This document shows positions 1-11,690 of a DNA stretch of 64,000 nt, in pieces. Location: NCBI GenBank assembly GCA_032717465.1, contig CM064715.1, positions 33,839,628 through 33,903,627 of the forward strand, in the 5' to 3' direction. Each line of letters starts with the position of its first letter. The first letter of the stretch is position 1. Source of the DNA: Coenobita brevimanus. Its lineage: Eukaryota > Arthropoda > Malacostraca > Decapoda > Coenobitidae. Position numbers and translations under genes: made by a program. The notes under the pieces were generated by a model that made no database searches, was not told the DNA's origin, and was given only the letters and a program-made list of their open reading frames with translations.

Positions 1-652
1 CAGGAAAGCTAAAGCCAGAGAGTAGAGAATTCAGAAGAATCAAGTTCAGGAACACGAGAGCAAGATAAGTTGTTGCATAGATATACACAACAGCCACCTC
101 TGGCATAAATGAGTATAGAGAAAGTAGAAGGAAACAGAAAAGTGTTTGCTGTCAGTTGCCTCAGACAGTTGAATCTGTAAGGAAGAGAAGGTGAGGTTTA
201 GAGGATGAGAGGTGGTGTTCGACAAAGAGAAAATTAGAGGAATGGCCGCTTATGTTTCAGAAATGAAGAAGTGAGTCAGACAGTGGTTCCAGGCATCTCG
301 CTGATTCGTCACCGGGAGAAGGGCAGATGGTAGGGGCATTTATGGTCCCATCTCCCTGGGGACTCCAAGGCCTGGTTTGGTTATTCTGAGCCTTTTTTTT
401 TTTTTTTTTTTTAAAGGAAGTGTAGTGTGTACTGTGCATGTAGATTGGTGTTGACAGTTAGAGAAAATTATATTGGAGATCATGCTGGCCTTGTCTCTGT
501 GTTACTGAAACACTGAAAAAGTTCAACAAATGGGGGTGGTCAGGAACTAGTTCCGATGTCTGATGAAATGGGAACTCCAGCTCTCCCTGTAATCAGCTTT
601 CTATCCACCTTGGGAGTACTGCCCTGCTCGACTGGTGCTACAGTCTACTCCT
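1..652 (-). mobile_element. Jockey-like non-LTR retrotransposon, copy A (5' part)
   Basis: The reverse complement of this stretch matches 2703-3345 almost throughout, which is the 5' leader and start of the endonuclease region of copy B. The match ends abruptly at 652, the same element position at which copy B begins (2703), so both copies seem to have a complete 5' end. The window edge cuts the copy inside its endonuclease region. A poly-T run near 391-412 is an expansion absent from copy B. No intact reading frame remains. Copies of the same family lie at 2703, 16800, 19753, 23588 and 34216. Confidence 0.8.
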
Positions 653-2702
653 CCATGATGCATGGCGTGAACAAAATTGTTTGCATGATAATTTTCCAAG
701 GTTGCATCTGCATTTTGAAGATATACATGGGTTTCCACTTTGGCAGCTACACTTCATCAGCCTCAGAATTATGTTAGGTGCAAGTCTGACTTTTATGGGT
801 AGAATTTTTGGCAACAGTGACATTATTTTGTCGTCTTTTATCAACCCATAGTTAGTGACCTCCAGCTTTGATGGATGAAGCTGAAGGGCATTCCTCAAAA
901 TAAAAGTCTGCAGGTGAGCATCCTTGACATTCTCAACAAAAGCCTCAATCGTTGCGGACAGTGTGGCTAGTGGTGGAGTATTTGTTGGTCCACTCCTGCC
1001 AATCTTTTCCGTCCAAACTTTGATTCTGCCTTCAGACAGAGATTTTGTCATTGCTGTTCATAACATGCACCTATGAATTTTGTTACCTGTTCTAAGACAT
1101 CAGACCATTCAGCTTCAACATTACCAATAAGTTCCAGAGATGATGCACCACGTTTCAAAACATTCAACATCTTTCCGTTTCCTATCCCAAAACATGCGGC
1201 AACAGTATCACAACCTGTTAATGCATGACCTGTTAGCATCGTGAGAATAATAAAGTGGTGTTTCTGCACAAATGATCTGATGTCAATGACAGTTCTGCCC
1301 TTGACTGGTGAGTCCATTACCAGTAGAGTCTGTTGACCTTGCTGCAGATAGTGATATAGTAAAATCACATACACATCGGTGTCATCAGAAAGGACACTGA
1401 CTTGTTTCTAATTAATAACTGCAAGATGTATAGCCTGTTGCACAATTATGTTATCTGCTTCCTCATGACTTGCTGAAAGATTTGTTCTTGGTGTGAAACC
1501 ACTCACTCCAATATGTACAGGAATTTCTTCTTGCCCCCGTACAACAATTTGTTCTTAATCTGGTGGAAATCAACATCTTGATGGAGGCTTTTGCAAATAA
1601 TATCAATCAACTGTTTCCTATTCTTTGTTACAGTTAGGGTAAGATTTTGTGCGGGCAAAGTTAAAGTGGGACTCAGTTGACACACTCTGATGCCTTCTTT
1701 TCTTCTTGAGATCTTTGTAAAACTTTTGGTGCTAAAATCATGATATCTGTCAAAGACTAAGTAGACATACCCTATTTCTAGTCTTATTTTTATTAGTTAT
1801 TTGAATTTACTCACAAAGTCCTGAGGTATAGGCTGTTGGGAAGAACAGGATGATGGCCGGCGGGGAATCCATAAACGAGCTGAGCCATCAATTACTGTGC
1901 ACCAAGTATCTCTTGCAGCATATCTAATTGACTGCACTACCCTAGTCTGATTTTTAAGGACTGATTTTGACTTGGATAGATGCAAAACTCCTAAGTCAAT
2001 GAAAATTGCTGTAAGAACGGGAGAGAACTCACATGAGATAATTTCTTCAATATCCATATCTCTCGAGCTTTGTTGAAGTCTTTTTACTCTAGAGTATATA
2101 AAGTTTATATCAAACGTGACACCCATCTACATTGACGGATTTCTTTGTGACTGCCATTTTTTCCGTTTTCTTTGGTATGGTATCATAGAATCCTTGAGGG
2201 AGTTTCCTTTCAAATTCCTTCATTTTTCTAGTACCAGTTTCAATTGCTCTGTCAGCATTTACTGATGGTGGTGCATTAATTCCATTCACAACATTAATGA
2301 TGCCTTCTGGATGCTGTTCAGGGTTTAGTGGGGCACTGCAGAGATTGAGTTTTCGCCTTAATCTTTCTCCGTCAGGTTTATCAGCAGTGATTCTTGCGTT
2401 GGCTTCCTTAACTCTTTGCATGCCAGGTGAAGGTTCATTCTCTCGCATGTTTGATATAATTCTTCAACTACCTTACCACATACTGTACATGCAGACTAGG
2501 TGCCCAGGTTTTCAGTGTTTTAGGTCTCAGTGTATTTCCTGTTATTCCAACTTTACCATGACCAAACTGCATGAAGGTAGCTTCTATAAACATATCACTC
2601 CATATACCATTCCAAACACCTTGTTTGTGCCTCATCACATGTGAGCCTTTCATGAAGTGGGTAAGGACATTTTCAGGCAAGGATGCCATGCTTCTTAGAT
2701 AG
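653..2702 (-). pseudogene. Decayed gene, FEN/PIN-like and CXC-like domains (C-terminal part)
   Basis: Read on the minus strand from 2702 to 653, six blocks in shifting frames follow one order: a WNGIWSDMFIEATFM block (2700-2470), an AVTKKSVNV block (2450-2110), a VIDGSARLW block (2126-1797), a TKNRKQLIDIIC block (1685-1503), an acidic ILLYHYLQQG plus HALTGCDTVA...GIGNGK block (1374-1048), and a Cys-rich tail CSCQSG...C.C......C..FC (about 760-650). I recall this order from a large uncharacterised protein family widespread in crustaceans and other invertebrates; no function is established. The GCDT...GIGxGK motif resembles the helix-hairpin of FEN1/XPG nucleases, and the tail resembles CXC zinc-binding motifs; both are inference. 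Frames are broken by indels and stops. Copy A cuts the gene at its 3' end and copy B cuts it at 2703; it continues at 5997-6410. Confidence 0.7.
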
Positions 2703-5700
2703 TAGACTGTTGCACCAGTCGAGCAGGGCAGTACTCCCAAGGTGGATGGAAAGCTGATGACAGGGAGAGCTGGAGCTCCCGTTTCATTAGCCCTCAGGAC
2801 TAGTTCCTGACCATCCCCCTTTCTGAACTTTTACAGTGTCTCAGTAACACAGAGAGTAGGCCAGCATGCTCTCCAATACAAGTATCTCTATCAACACCAA
2901 TCTACATGCACAGTACAAATTTCATTTCCTTTTCCAAAAATCAAACAAATCATGTCTTCGGAACACATGGCTTCGGAGTCCTAGGGGGGAGGGGGGGACC
3001 ATAAATGCACCCATCTTCCGCCCCTCTCCCGGCGACAACTCGAGCTGCCTGGAACTTCTGTCTGACTCACTTCTTCATTTCTGCAACATTCACGGCCTTT
3101 CCTCTAACTTTCGCTCTGTTAAGCACCATCTCTCCTCCTTTAAACCTCACCATCTTTACCTAACTGAGATTCAACTGTCTGAGGCAACTGACAGCAAACC
3201 CTTTCCTGTATCCTCCTACTTTCTCTATACTCATTTCAAAGCCAAAGGTGGCTGTTGTGTATATATATGCAAACGACTTATCTTGCTCTCGTGTTCCTGA
3301 ACTTATTTCTTCTGAATTCTCTGCACTCTGGCTTCGGCTTTCCTGATATTCTCTGACTAAATATATCTGTGCTGTTTACTTAACCCCTACTTCTACTGAC
3401 TATCAAAAATTCTTCGACTATCTTACTTCTACGGTGAAACATATTCTATCCATTTCTCCTTTCTCTGACATCTCCATTCTAGGAGATTTCAATGTTCACC
3501 ACCACCTTTAGCTCTCCTCTCCTTTCACTGATCCACCTGGTGAACAAGCCTACATCTTTTCTATCCTTAATGACCTAAAGCAGTTTGTACAGAACATTAC
3601 CCATATCCCTGACTGCCTTGGAGAGAGCTCCAACATACTTGACCGCTTCCTTACAACTAATCCTTCTGCTTACACTATTAATCTTTTCTCTTCATTGGGC
3701 TCCTCTGATCACAACCTTATTACCTTAACCTGTCGCTCCAGTATGGCATGTGGACCCTCCAAAGAAACGTCATCTATGGCACTTTGGAGCTGCAGATTGG
3801 GAGGCCCTCACGCAGTACTTCTTTGATTATCCCTGGAATGATTATTGCTTCCATGGCCAGGAGCCATCTGAATGTGCCTTGCACAATACGGAGGTTATTC
3901 TCCCGGGCATGGAAGCATACATTCCTTTCTCATATCGTTTGACGAATGCAAGAAAGCCTTGGTTTAATCACGCTTGTTCAAATGCTGTCCGCAACAAGGA
4001 GAGGGCCTATAAAAGGAGCCGGAACCAACCCACCCCTGAATCACATCTTTTTTACGTTTCTGCCCGGGATCGTACTAACTCTTTTCTTTGCTCTGCTAAA
4101 AATAATTTCATTCGTGCAAAATGTTCTCAACTCTCCAACTTGAATTCTTCCCGCTCCCTCTGGCACCTTGTCAAAGACTTTTCTAACAACTTTACCTCAT
4201 CATCCTTCCCTCCTCTTTTCTACTCTGATGGATCTCTAGCTATTTCTTTTACTGATAAAGCAGGTCTCTGCTCAGACTTGCTCCTCCAATTCCACCTTAG
4301 ACAATTCTGGTGTTGTTCCTCCATCACTTCCCACCCCCTCTGACTTCCTCATGGCTGACATTAAAATTTCTTCAGCTGATGTATTTTCTGTCATCACAGG
4401 ACTCAATACTCACAAGGCATATGGGCCTGATGCAGTCCCTCCTTTTATTCTCAAGAACTGTGCTTCTGTGCTTACACCCTGCCTAAACAACACTCTTTCG
4501 CCTTTGTCTATCAACTTGTACCTTTTCTTCTTGCTGGAAGTTTGCTCTCATTCAGCCAGTCCCACAGAAGGGTGACCACTCCCAACCCTCTAACTATCGT
4601 CCAATTTCTTTAACATCCTGTATCTCAAAAGTTCTCGAGTCAATTCTTAATAGAAAAATTTTAAAGCATCTTTCCTATCACAACCTTCTTTCTGATCGTC
4701 AGTATGGGTTCCGTCATGGACGCTGCTTGGGCGATCTTCTTACCTACCTTTCAGACTCCTGGTCATCTCCTTCTCAGGACTTTGGTGAAAGTTTTGCTAT
4801 TGCACTTGACATCTCCAAGGCTTTCGATCGAGTCTGGCATAAATCTTTAATTTCCAAACTGTCCTCTTACTGTTTCTATCCTTCTATCTGTGCCTTCATG
4901 ATTCTATTGCTTCCTTTCTGGTCGTTCTATAGCCGCTGTTGTAGACGGCCATCGATCTTCTCCTAGATTTATCAAAAGTGGTGTTCCCCAGGGCTCTGTC
5001 CTATCACCAACTCTCTTCCTTTTATTCATCAATGACCTAAGCTGTATATCTAACCCTATCCACTCATACGCTGATGACTCCACCCTTCACCTTTCCATTC
5101 GGTTCCCACAACGTCCATCTCAGCAGTTACTTCAACATGGATGAGGCTATGGCACACCTAATGTCTGACTTGGCTCGTATCTCTGACTGTGGTAAAAATA
5201 ATCTTGTTTTTAATGCATCAAAAACCCAGTTCTTTCACCTATCAACCCAACAAAATCTTCAACAGGTGTACCCTTTAATGTTTAATAATATTCAGCTTAA
5301 TCCTGCATCATCCATGAACATGTTTCGGGTTTCATTCACTCGGGGCTTATCTTGGAAAGATCATATTACATTTTGCAAAATCTGCTTCCAAGAGATTGGG
5401 TGTGCTAAGCCGACTCCATTCCTTCTTTACCTCTGAACAATTGTTTACTGTATACACGGGTATTATCTGCCCCTGTGTGGAGTACAACTCTCATGTGTGG
5501 GGAGGCTCCCCACATACAGCTCTTCTCAATAGGGTGGAGTCAAAGGCTTTTCATCTTAACTCTCCTCCTCTTACCAGCTCCCTTCAACCTCTGTCTCTTC
5601 GCCGCTCTGTTGCATCTTTATCACTTTTCTATCGCTACTTCAATGGTCACTGCTTCTCTGAACCGTCAGCTTGCATTCCTCCACCTCTATGACGGGCGCG

Positions 5701-5996
5701 TAGCACCCGTCTAGCAACAAACTATCATCTCTTTTCTTTCCAACTCTTTAATACAGGAGTTAACCATTACTCCCAGCCCTTCATTTATGCAACAAGTTAA
5801 CTCTGGAACTGTCTCCCTCTGTCTGTATTTCCTGCTAGCTATGATATCCAGTCTTTCAAACGCAGTGTGTCCAGGCATATCGAAATGCTCGGATTTTGAA
5901 TTTGGCGCTCTTTATATTTTGTTTTTCTCTTGGAAGGAACAGTTACTGCGGGCACGTGGCCTTTGGTTCCTTCTTCGTATCATAAAAAAAAAAAAT
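2703..5996 (+). mobile_element. Jockey-like non-LTR retrotransposon, copy B (near full length)
   Basis: The element begins at 2703, where its match to copy A starts, and ends in a short poly-A near 5980-5996. Order: 5' leader, apurinic-type endonuclease (about 3000-3900), reverse transcriptase (about 4350-5250), a C-terminal region, and a 3' end reading CCTTTGGTTCCTTCTTC before the A-tail, shared with copies C, D and E on the other strand. It lies in the minus-strand pseudogene, whose reading resumes immediately on both sides (HANYA at 5997, YYLRSM at 2702). No clear target duplication was found. Jockey or a nearby clade fits best; exact clade is not certain. Confidence 0.85.
3000..5900 (+). 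pseudogene. Endonuclease-reverse transcriptase of copy B, broken
   Basis: The polyprotein would nick target DNA and copy the element RNA there. Endonuclease signatures: LTEIQLS near 3160, ILGDFNVHH near 3480 and GSSDHNLI near 3705. Reverse transcriptase signatures: KAYGPDAVPPFIL near 4410, QYGFRHGRC near 4700, ALDISKAFDRVWH near 4805, GVPQGSVLSPTLF near 4982 and YADDSTLHL near 5068. The catalytic YADD is present. The frame is broken in many places: separate open stretches lie at 3750-4343, 4351-4575, 4727-4966, 5074-5436 and 5396-5692. It is inactive as it stands. Confidence 0.85.
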
Positions 5997-6410
5997 TGCA
6001 TAATTTGCATGCCTGGAAACAAAGAAGTATGGTAACATGAGATAAACTTCATACAGGTGGAGAGGCCGCCCCTTCTCGTTCAGCCTTCACAAAATTAATA
6101 GCATCATTATCAGCACTGGTTTAATCTCAAACATCAGTCCACAACTTTGCAGTACGACTTCCAGGTGCCAGGCCTTCCGACAGAGTCAAAAGGCCATCAT
6201 GAGAAATTACCTCATCTTGACTAACAATATCTCTAAGCAGCTCTTCAGTCAAGAAGCTCAGAGCTCTCATATTCACGGGAAATTTCTTTCCTCTTAGCAT
6301 TTTTTCCAGCACCTCCAAATACAGCTTTCTGCCAGACTAGATTCTGCCATCAGTGTTCCACAGCACCAATAAACTCATCAATATATGCATTCCTCCTAAT
6401 CTTGGATTAA
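5997..6410 (-). pseudogene. Same decayed FEN/PIN-like gene, upstream part
   Basis: Minus-strand translation from about 6410 gives a GAVEH segment, then KLYLEVLEKMLRGKK and RALSFLTEELLRDIV (6318-6127), SRTAKLWTDV, and in shifted frames KPVLIMMLLIL, RPLHLYEVYLMLPYFF and HANYA down to 5997. In the family as I recall it these blocks come directly before the YYLRSM...WSDMFIE block found at 2702, so copy B has split one gene and only a few codons are unaccounted for. At least two frameshifts lie within 5997-6130. I cannot place the N-terminus. Confidence 0.65.
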
Positions 6411-7814
6411 AGCTTGGAAATAGACTTGGATAATTTATGCACACTTTATTTGAACTGCGACTTTGTGATTTATGGTGAGCAACTCTTCCCAGTCCCTCAG
6501 ACGATCATGGTTGTCAATGTCCACATACACTTCCGACCATAGCTTGAACTTAGAGAAGAAATAAATAAATAAAGACATCACAAAATATAAGGAATACAAA
6601 GCGATTTTTTTCACGAAAAGTCTTCGAAATATCATTCTTTGTATTGTATCTATAATTGCTCTATACTGACAGTTGTCCAGTAAAAATAGTTGTATAACAG
6701 AAGGTATGAGCAAGGAAAATCCACAACAAAAACAATTAAGATGTCAAAAAACGGTTCACCCCCCACCCCAAAAAAAACAGCGTTTGGCTGCCGTACTAGA
6801 TAAAGAGAATCGATTTTTGAGAACAAAGGGTAAGGTCAATGGTCAAAGCTAAACGAAACAGTTTTGACTTCATTTATGCCGAACTTGGTGGAAGAGTTAA
6901 AGGGTTTGGCAAGAATGAAGTAATTCAGTTTAGAGATTAATCGATTGAAGGTCAAGGACACAGGGGAAAGTCAAATATCCAACCCTGTGACCAGTTGGTG
7001 GATGCGGTTGTAGCACACTCTGATTTCCTATTCCTGTATTAGTATGGATTAGAAAGAGTAGAGTGTCAGTTTCTCGAACCTGCTAATATGAAAGATATTG
7101 GGTGCTAAAAATTTGCCTTTTGACAAAAGTGCATAACCATTTCTGGTATTTCAGCTCATTTAGCTTTGCATGGTAAATTGTTATGCAAATGTGAGGACTT
7201 TTTTTTTTTTTACTCTGCTAATTTACTGAATTCCTTGTGGGCAAATAATTATTTTCTTACAAGTTTGTCTCTGTTAAAATCACACATTCGAGTACTTCAG
7301 GATGTTAGAGAGAATTTTTAATATGTGTGTACATTATTTGATATACTTCTCATTTTTTCATAGAAGTACTAAATAAGTGTACTGACCTACTAACACAGTT
7401 ATTAACAAATCCATATTCAGACACAGTTTAAACTACTCAGTCCGTACTCATAGTTAGCACTACTGATTCTCAGGCTATAATTCTACTACCAGAGTTTAGA
7501 CCATCAGCTAATATTGATTTCCCCATTACATGACCCGGTATTCAGCATGACTTCAAAAAGGTGGAGCAGACAGGCTGATTTTACGCATATGAACAATTTA
7601 CTGGTAACTGGCAGAGAGCTTCTGCCATCTGAACTTCCACTCTACGTGATGTTCAAGATATTTTTCTTAAAGAGAACATAGCGGTGAGGATGAGGATTTG
7701 AGAAGCTACCCATCAGCTAGTCTTGCAAAGACATTTATCCAGCAGTGACTGAGAAATGGAAATGAGTAAATGATTTGTTTCAACCTCCTCTCATTAATTC
7801 ATAACTTAACATAT
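6411..7814. other. AT-rich stretch, no gene recognised
   Basis: Only short frames of biased composition occur on either strand. There are short homopolymers (T run near 7200, A run near 6770). A 92-codon minus-strand frame at 6435-6713 is rich in hydrophobic residues but matches nothing I recognise. Confidence 0.5.
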
Positions 7815-9259
7815 AAAACAAGATTCACCAGGGTTGGAAGCAGGCCAGAAAGATATCTCTTGACAGAAGAAAGTTGGAAATCAAGGAAACTTATATTGCA
7901 GAGCTTGACATGGTCTTCGACATTCATAATTGCAAATGTGAAACCGTTGCCTGCTCTAACTACGATCGCCATCATGGTTGCAGAAATGAAGTTCACATCA
8001 ACTGTCAGTGTCCTAAGGAAAGAAAGATTCCTTGGTGTTATCACTTAATCAAAGGACAAGAGAAAAAAATACCTCCAGTGAACCTCATCAGATGGAGCTT
8101 CGAGGACTTCCTGGACATTTCAGGTAAGTCAAGAGGTAAAATCGACAGCAGGAAGAGAAAAAAAGAATCTATGACGGGAAACAGAAAGTTGAGATGAGTT
8201 AGCAACAATCCTTGATGTCATGTGGAGCACTGAAACTTTCTGGAGATGATGAAGACGATGATATGTCTATTGATGTTGTTCCAGATTAGCCTCTGTTTAA
8301 AAACCAAAGCACATCCATCAGCAACACTAGAAATACCTAGACCAATTTTTCCCTGCAGAGTATCAGGCATGGCATTGGCCCTAGTCCTACAGGTGTTAAT
8401 GCTACAGCCGCATTGATGGATGCAGGGTTGATCACCAATGTGGATGAGAGGCTTGTAGTTGACCACAACAAGGTAAACATTACACAGGAAAAATTTATGA
8501 ATATACTAAACTAGAAATTTGATGTTCGTTGCAGCTAAGGTGTTACTGACTGTATATTTAGGGCCGCTTGGACATCATAAAGGTGATTCACGAGGCAAGA
8601 AGTCAGATAAACAGTTTCCAGGCATGGTCAAAGCAGAGTATTACACTGTGCAAAGTAAGCTAGGCAGACAGAATCTCTTCCACTTCACACCTGAAAAAGC
8701 CTCAAAGACAAGGAAACCTGCTGAGATCATCGCTGACATCTCAGGGATTTCATGAGAAAAGAGGCACTGACAAGTCTTCAAGTCATTGGTGGTAACTCCA
8801 CAAATGATAACTCCACTGGCTAGGGGGGGTGACACTATGCACTGAGTAACAGTGAAGTTTGGTCGTAAGCTGAACTGAGTGATTTGCGCCCTCCATACCA
8901 ATGATTTACTTTTGCAACACTTGATAACAGCACTGGATGGCAAAACCCGGTCAAACACCAAGTGGACTGACACTATCAAGCAGATGCTTGACTCTGCCAC
9001 AGATCTAGAAGCCAGTCCTTCATTTACAAAGATACACATTGGAGAACCTCTTGTCCACCTGAACAATGAAATATTGAAGGATCTCTCTACTGATCAAGCC
9101 CATGGTTACACGATTACATAGGCAATCAAAACAAGATAACTGTCAACAAACCTGGTTCTTCTAGAGATTGACCTTGTTGTTACTCAAAGTTGTTCATGAC
9201 AGCAAACATAGTTTGTTGGATGTGGAAATCTAAGCATGGCCTCAGAGGAAAACACTTGA
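7815..9259 (+). pseudogene. Decayed crustacean-type family with transposase-like motifs (N-terminal part)
   Basis: Plus-strand blocks in order: a Cys/His-rich segment with HINCQCPKERKIP (7874-8050), a linker, FHFTPEKASKT (8680-8700), a frameshifted GGNSTN segment (about 8785-8810), FGRKLN then CALHTND (8855-8905), LDGKTRSNTKW (8935-8965), IHIGEPLVHL (9035-9065), LSTDQAHGY (9085-9110) and SKHGLRGKHLI (9225-9258). This is the order of an uncharacterised family I recall as common in crustacean gene sets, where the motifs read GGDSTNVNTG and C-x2-H. That pairing resembles the second catalytic Asp region and the CxxH motif of hAT-like DDE transposases; the link is inference. In this copy the Asp reads as Asn. 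Several in-frame stops and shifts are present, and the TTAA element at 9260 interrupts it. Confidence 0.65.
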
Positions 9260-11086
9260 TTAACTCCTTAACCATGGGGCATCACTTTCTTGATGCTTGG
9301 GAGCAAGGGATCATACCACGAGGCATCACTTTTGTGATTCTGTGTTATTTTGAATTCGCCCGGGCTTTCAAGTGGTGGCTTGTATCATCTATCAGTACTG
9401 CCAATGTCCAACACTAGTCAGCACTCCTAATCTCATCTGTACTCCCATCCATTGTTGACAATTTAGCCATTTCTCCCCGTTCTTGACTCCCCTCCCTACC
9501 TCCCCTCCATTACCCTCTCCTCTCGCCTGCCCGGCAACGCTGCGCTAAGTAAATGTTCCCCGGAATTTTCCACTGATTTCATCCATTGAAATAAGCCCTA
9601 TGCCCTATTCTTATACCAAATAATATATACAAAAATGAAATAATGTAAGTGATAGTGCCATACACCTGGATTTGGCTAATTATCACCTGACAACACCTCA
9701 TGTGCAAGCGTTCGCTAATTTTCCATTTATTTCCCCTTGAGATAGGCCATATAATCTATTTTCGTAATAAAAATACATATAAGAAAGGGAGGGAGAAGCC
9801 TAAGTGATATTTACATTCACCTGGAACTACCTAATTTATTATGTATTGTCTAGATTTCCTGCCGATCATTTCATAGTGTATATATTAGCAGCTGTCACCA
9901 CGCTGACACTGGCAGCGTTGCACTCCCCATAGGCCACCACAGCATTCAGTTTACTGTCGTCTTTCAAGGTGAAACCACGTCGGATTCGCGTCTGCCCAAT
10001 TCCGCCGCTTTTTAGCCCCATGCACAGGGCCCTGTGACCTCTATCCTTACTAAACCTTGTGTGGAAAGGGATAAAGGGCTAAGTGACTGCTGTGGAACGT
10101 GAACTGGCTAATTTATCAATGAGAATGATGGACAGTGACTATGATCTTTCTGGTGACTTAAACAGTGCAAGTGGAAATGTAAATAATGTGTAAATAATGT
10201 GTAAACAGCAAGAGAAAGCAATGAATGTAAATATAAGTGAACAGTGGAAAATAGTTTTATAAGTTAGTGCAAGTGACAGTGCATAACAAAGTGTAAATAA
10301 AATAGAAATGTAAATAATGTAAATAAAATAGAGAATGTAAATAGAAATATAAGTGAGTAGTAATATAAGAATACGAGTATATATACGAGTACTAGGAGTA
10401 AAGAAAGTGAAAGCTTCACTCTAGCATGTATGAATACTATGAGTTATGAAAGTGGAAGTGAAAGTGACAGATTCGCTCTCAACGCTAGTATACAAGATGA
10501 GAAAGTGAATGCTACGTATTTTACTGAAAGAGAAATTGAATGCCTACAGTGACAATAAACTACTATTACTGAAGGAAACGTATGGATAGACTGCAGATAT
10601 ATTTAAGTGTTATATAGTAATTGAAATATTAAGTGTGAGTGTTTTTATGAATAATAAATGACAGAATACCAGCAGCGAACGAGCTCAAGTGGGAAGCTTG
10701 TACACGCTCGTAATTTTCATTGCTTTCACGGTGTTTTTTTTTTTTTTTTTTTGAGTATGGATTCCAATCTATTTGAAAATCATAGAATAGTGTTTCTAAT
10801 GATAATATCAGGCTGTGGTAATCATATTACGGGGTGTTGGGAAGTGTAAAGTGGAGACTTCGTTACCCAACTTCAGAATTCTCCACAAGTCCTATGGTAC
10901 TCGACGAAGGCTCAACAAACATCCAAGGAGAAAGCTAAAGGTATTTGCCATACACATATTTAATTATAATACTCTAGGACTAATAAGTAATTTTTGGCAA
11001 ATATTTTTACAAAGTCTGTTGGACCGCGAATATCCTAGCAGGACACGCAAGTCAAGCCAAAAACAACCCCGTGGTTTAGGGGTTAA
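9260..11086. mobile_element. TTAA-flanked non-autonomous element, piggyBac-type ends
   Basis: TTAA occurs at both edges (9260-9263 and 11083-11086). The inner ends are inverted repeats: CTCCTTAACCATGGGG on the left, and CCCCTAAACCACGGGG read inward on the minus strand from the right; 13 of 16 bases agree. TTAA target duplication with short C-rich inverted ends is the hallmark of piggyBac elements. The flanking pseudogene reads HGLRGKHLI just before it and NLKVV just after it, so its removal restores continuity. Inside I see no transposase: the content is AT-rich, with an imperfect duplication of about 140 bp (9550-9685 and 9710-9840), a GTAAATA/AAGTG-rich stretch (10160-10540), and a T run at 10732-10752. 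Confidence 0.65.
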
Positions 11087-11690
11087 TCTGAAAGTGGTCA
11101 GTGGAATGCATTGTTGGCATTCACCATCCATGCTTCTTCAACTTTTATGAGTGAAGTGAAACACACATGAATTCAGGGCCCTCGCCACATTCTGCATCAG
11201 AAGGTGGTTGTAGTAGATATTGTCAAGCCTACCACACAGCATTCATCATGGTATGCCTTACTGAAATGATAATTCAAATACTGATTTCTTCTGATGATAG
11301 TGAGGAGAGGCAGCAGGGTGTCCAAAACGGTGTTTACTTGAGAGGAGAGAGAGGTAAAGACACTCAGGTTGAGGATATTTCTGTCCATGCCAGGAAGACT
11401 TCTTCTATCAACCCATATACTTGTACGTCTGAAACCTGACTGATTGTTCTGATGAAGTCTGTGGGCTTACAACAAACGAAGTGAAGTTAACCCCTGAGGG
11501 AATGCAAGTGCCATAGTAGCTATGTGATGTTCAACCAATAGAACAATGTGTCAAGCAAGTCACAGAAGCTGCAGGCAAAATATTTAGGTATATGAAGCAA
11601 GAGGACTTCATTAAACGTTAAGAAGAATGCAAGTGGTTGATGCCCAGAATTGAATAAAAGCAGGACTTGGTGAACTGGCACAGTGAACCA
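11087..11690 (+). pseudogene. Continuation of the transposase-like pseudogene after the TTAA element
   Basis: The plus strand resumes with NLKVV, then in another frame GPRHILHQ and VKPTTQHSSWYAL (about 11180-11255), SSDDSEERQQGVQ (about 11290-11325), RGERGKDTQVEDISV (about 11340-11385), ARKTSSINPY (11390-11420), and a diverged stretch containing QVTEAAGKIFRYM near 11555-11595. The order agrees with the family of the preceding block. Stops and at least three frameshifts show it is dead. The 3' limit is uncertain. Confidence 0.55.

Larger units (their letters stand above)
1..3345. repeat. Long inverted repeat, arms 1-652 and 2703-3345
   Basis: Base 1 pairs with base 3345, and the arms run inward to 652 and 2703, leaving a loop of about 2.05 kb that holds a pseudogene. 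The arms are the 5' ends of two head-to-head copies of one non-LTR retrotransposon family. By eye they agree well, with scattered substitutions and small indels and one poly-T expansion in the left arm. A read-through transcript could fold into a hairpin of about 640 bp; that is inference. Confidence 0.85.
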
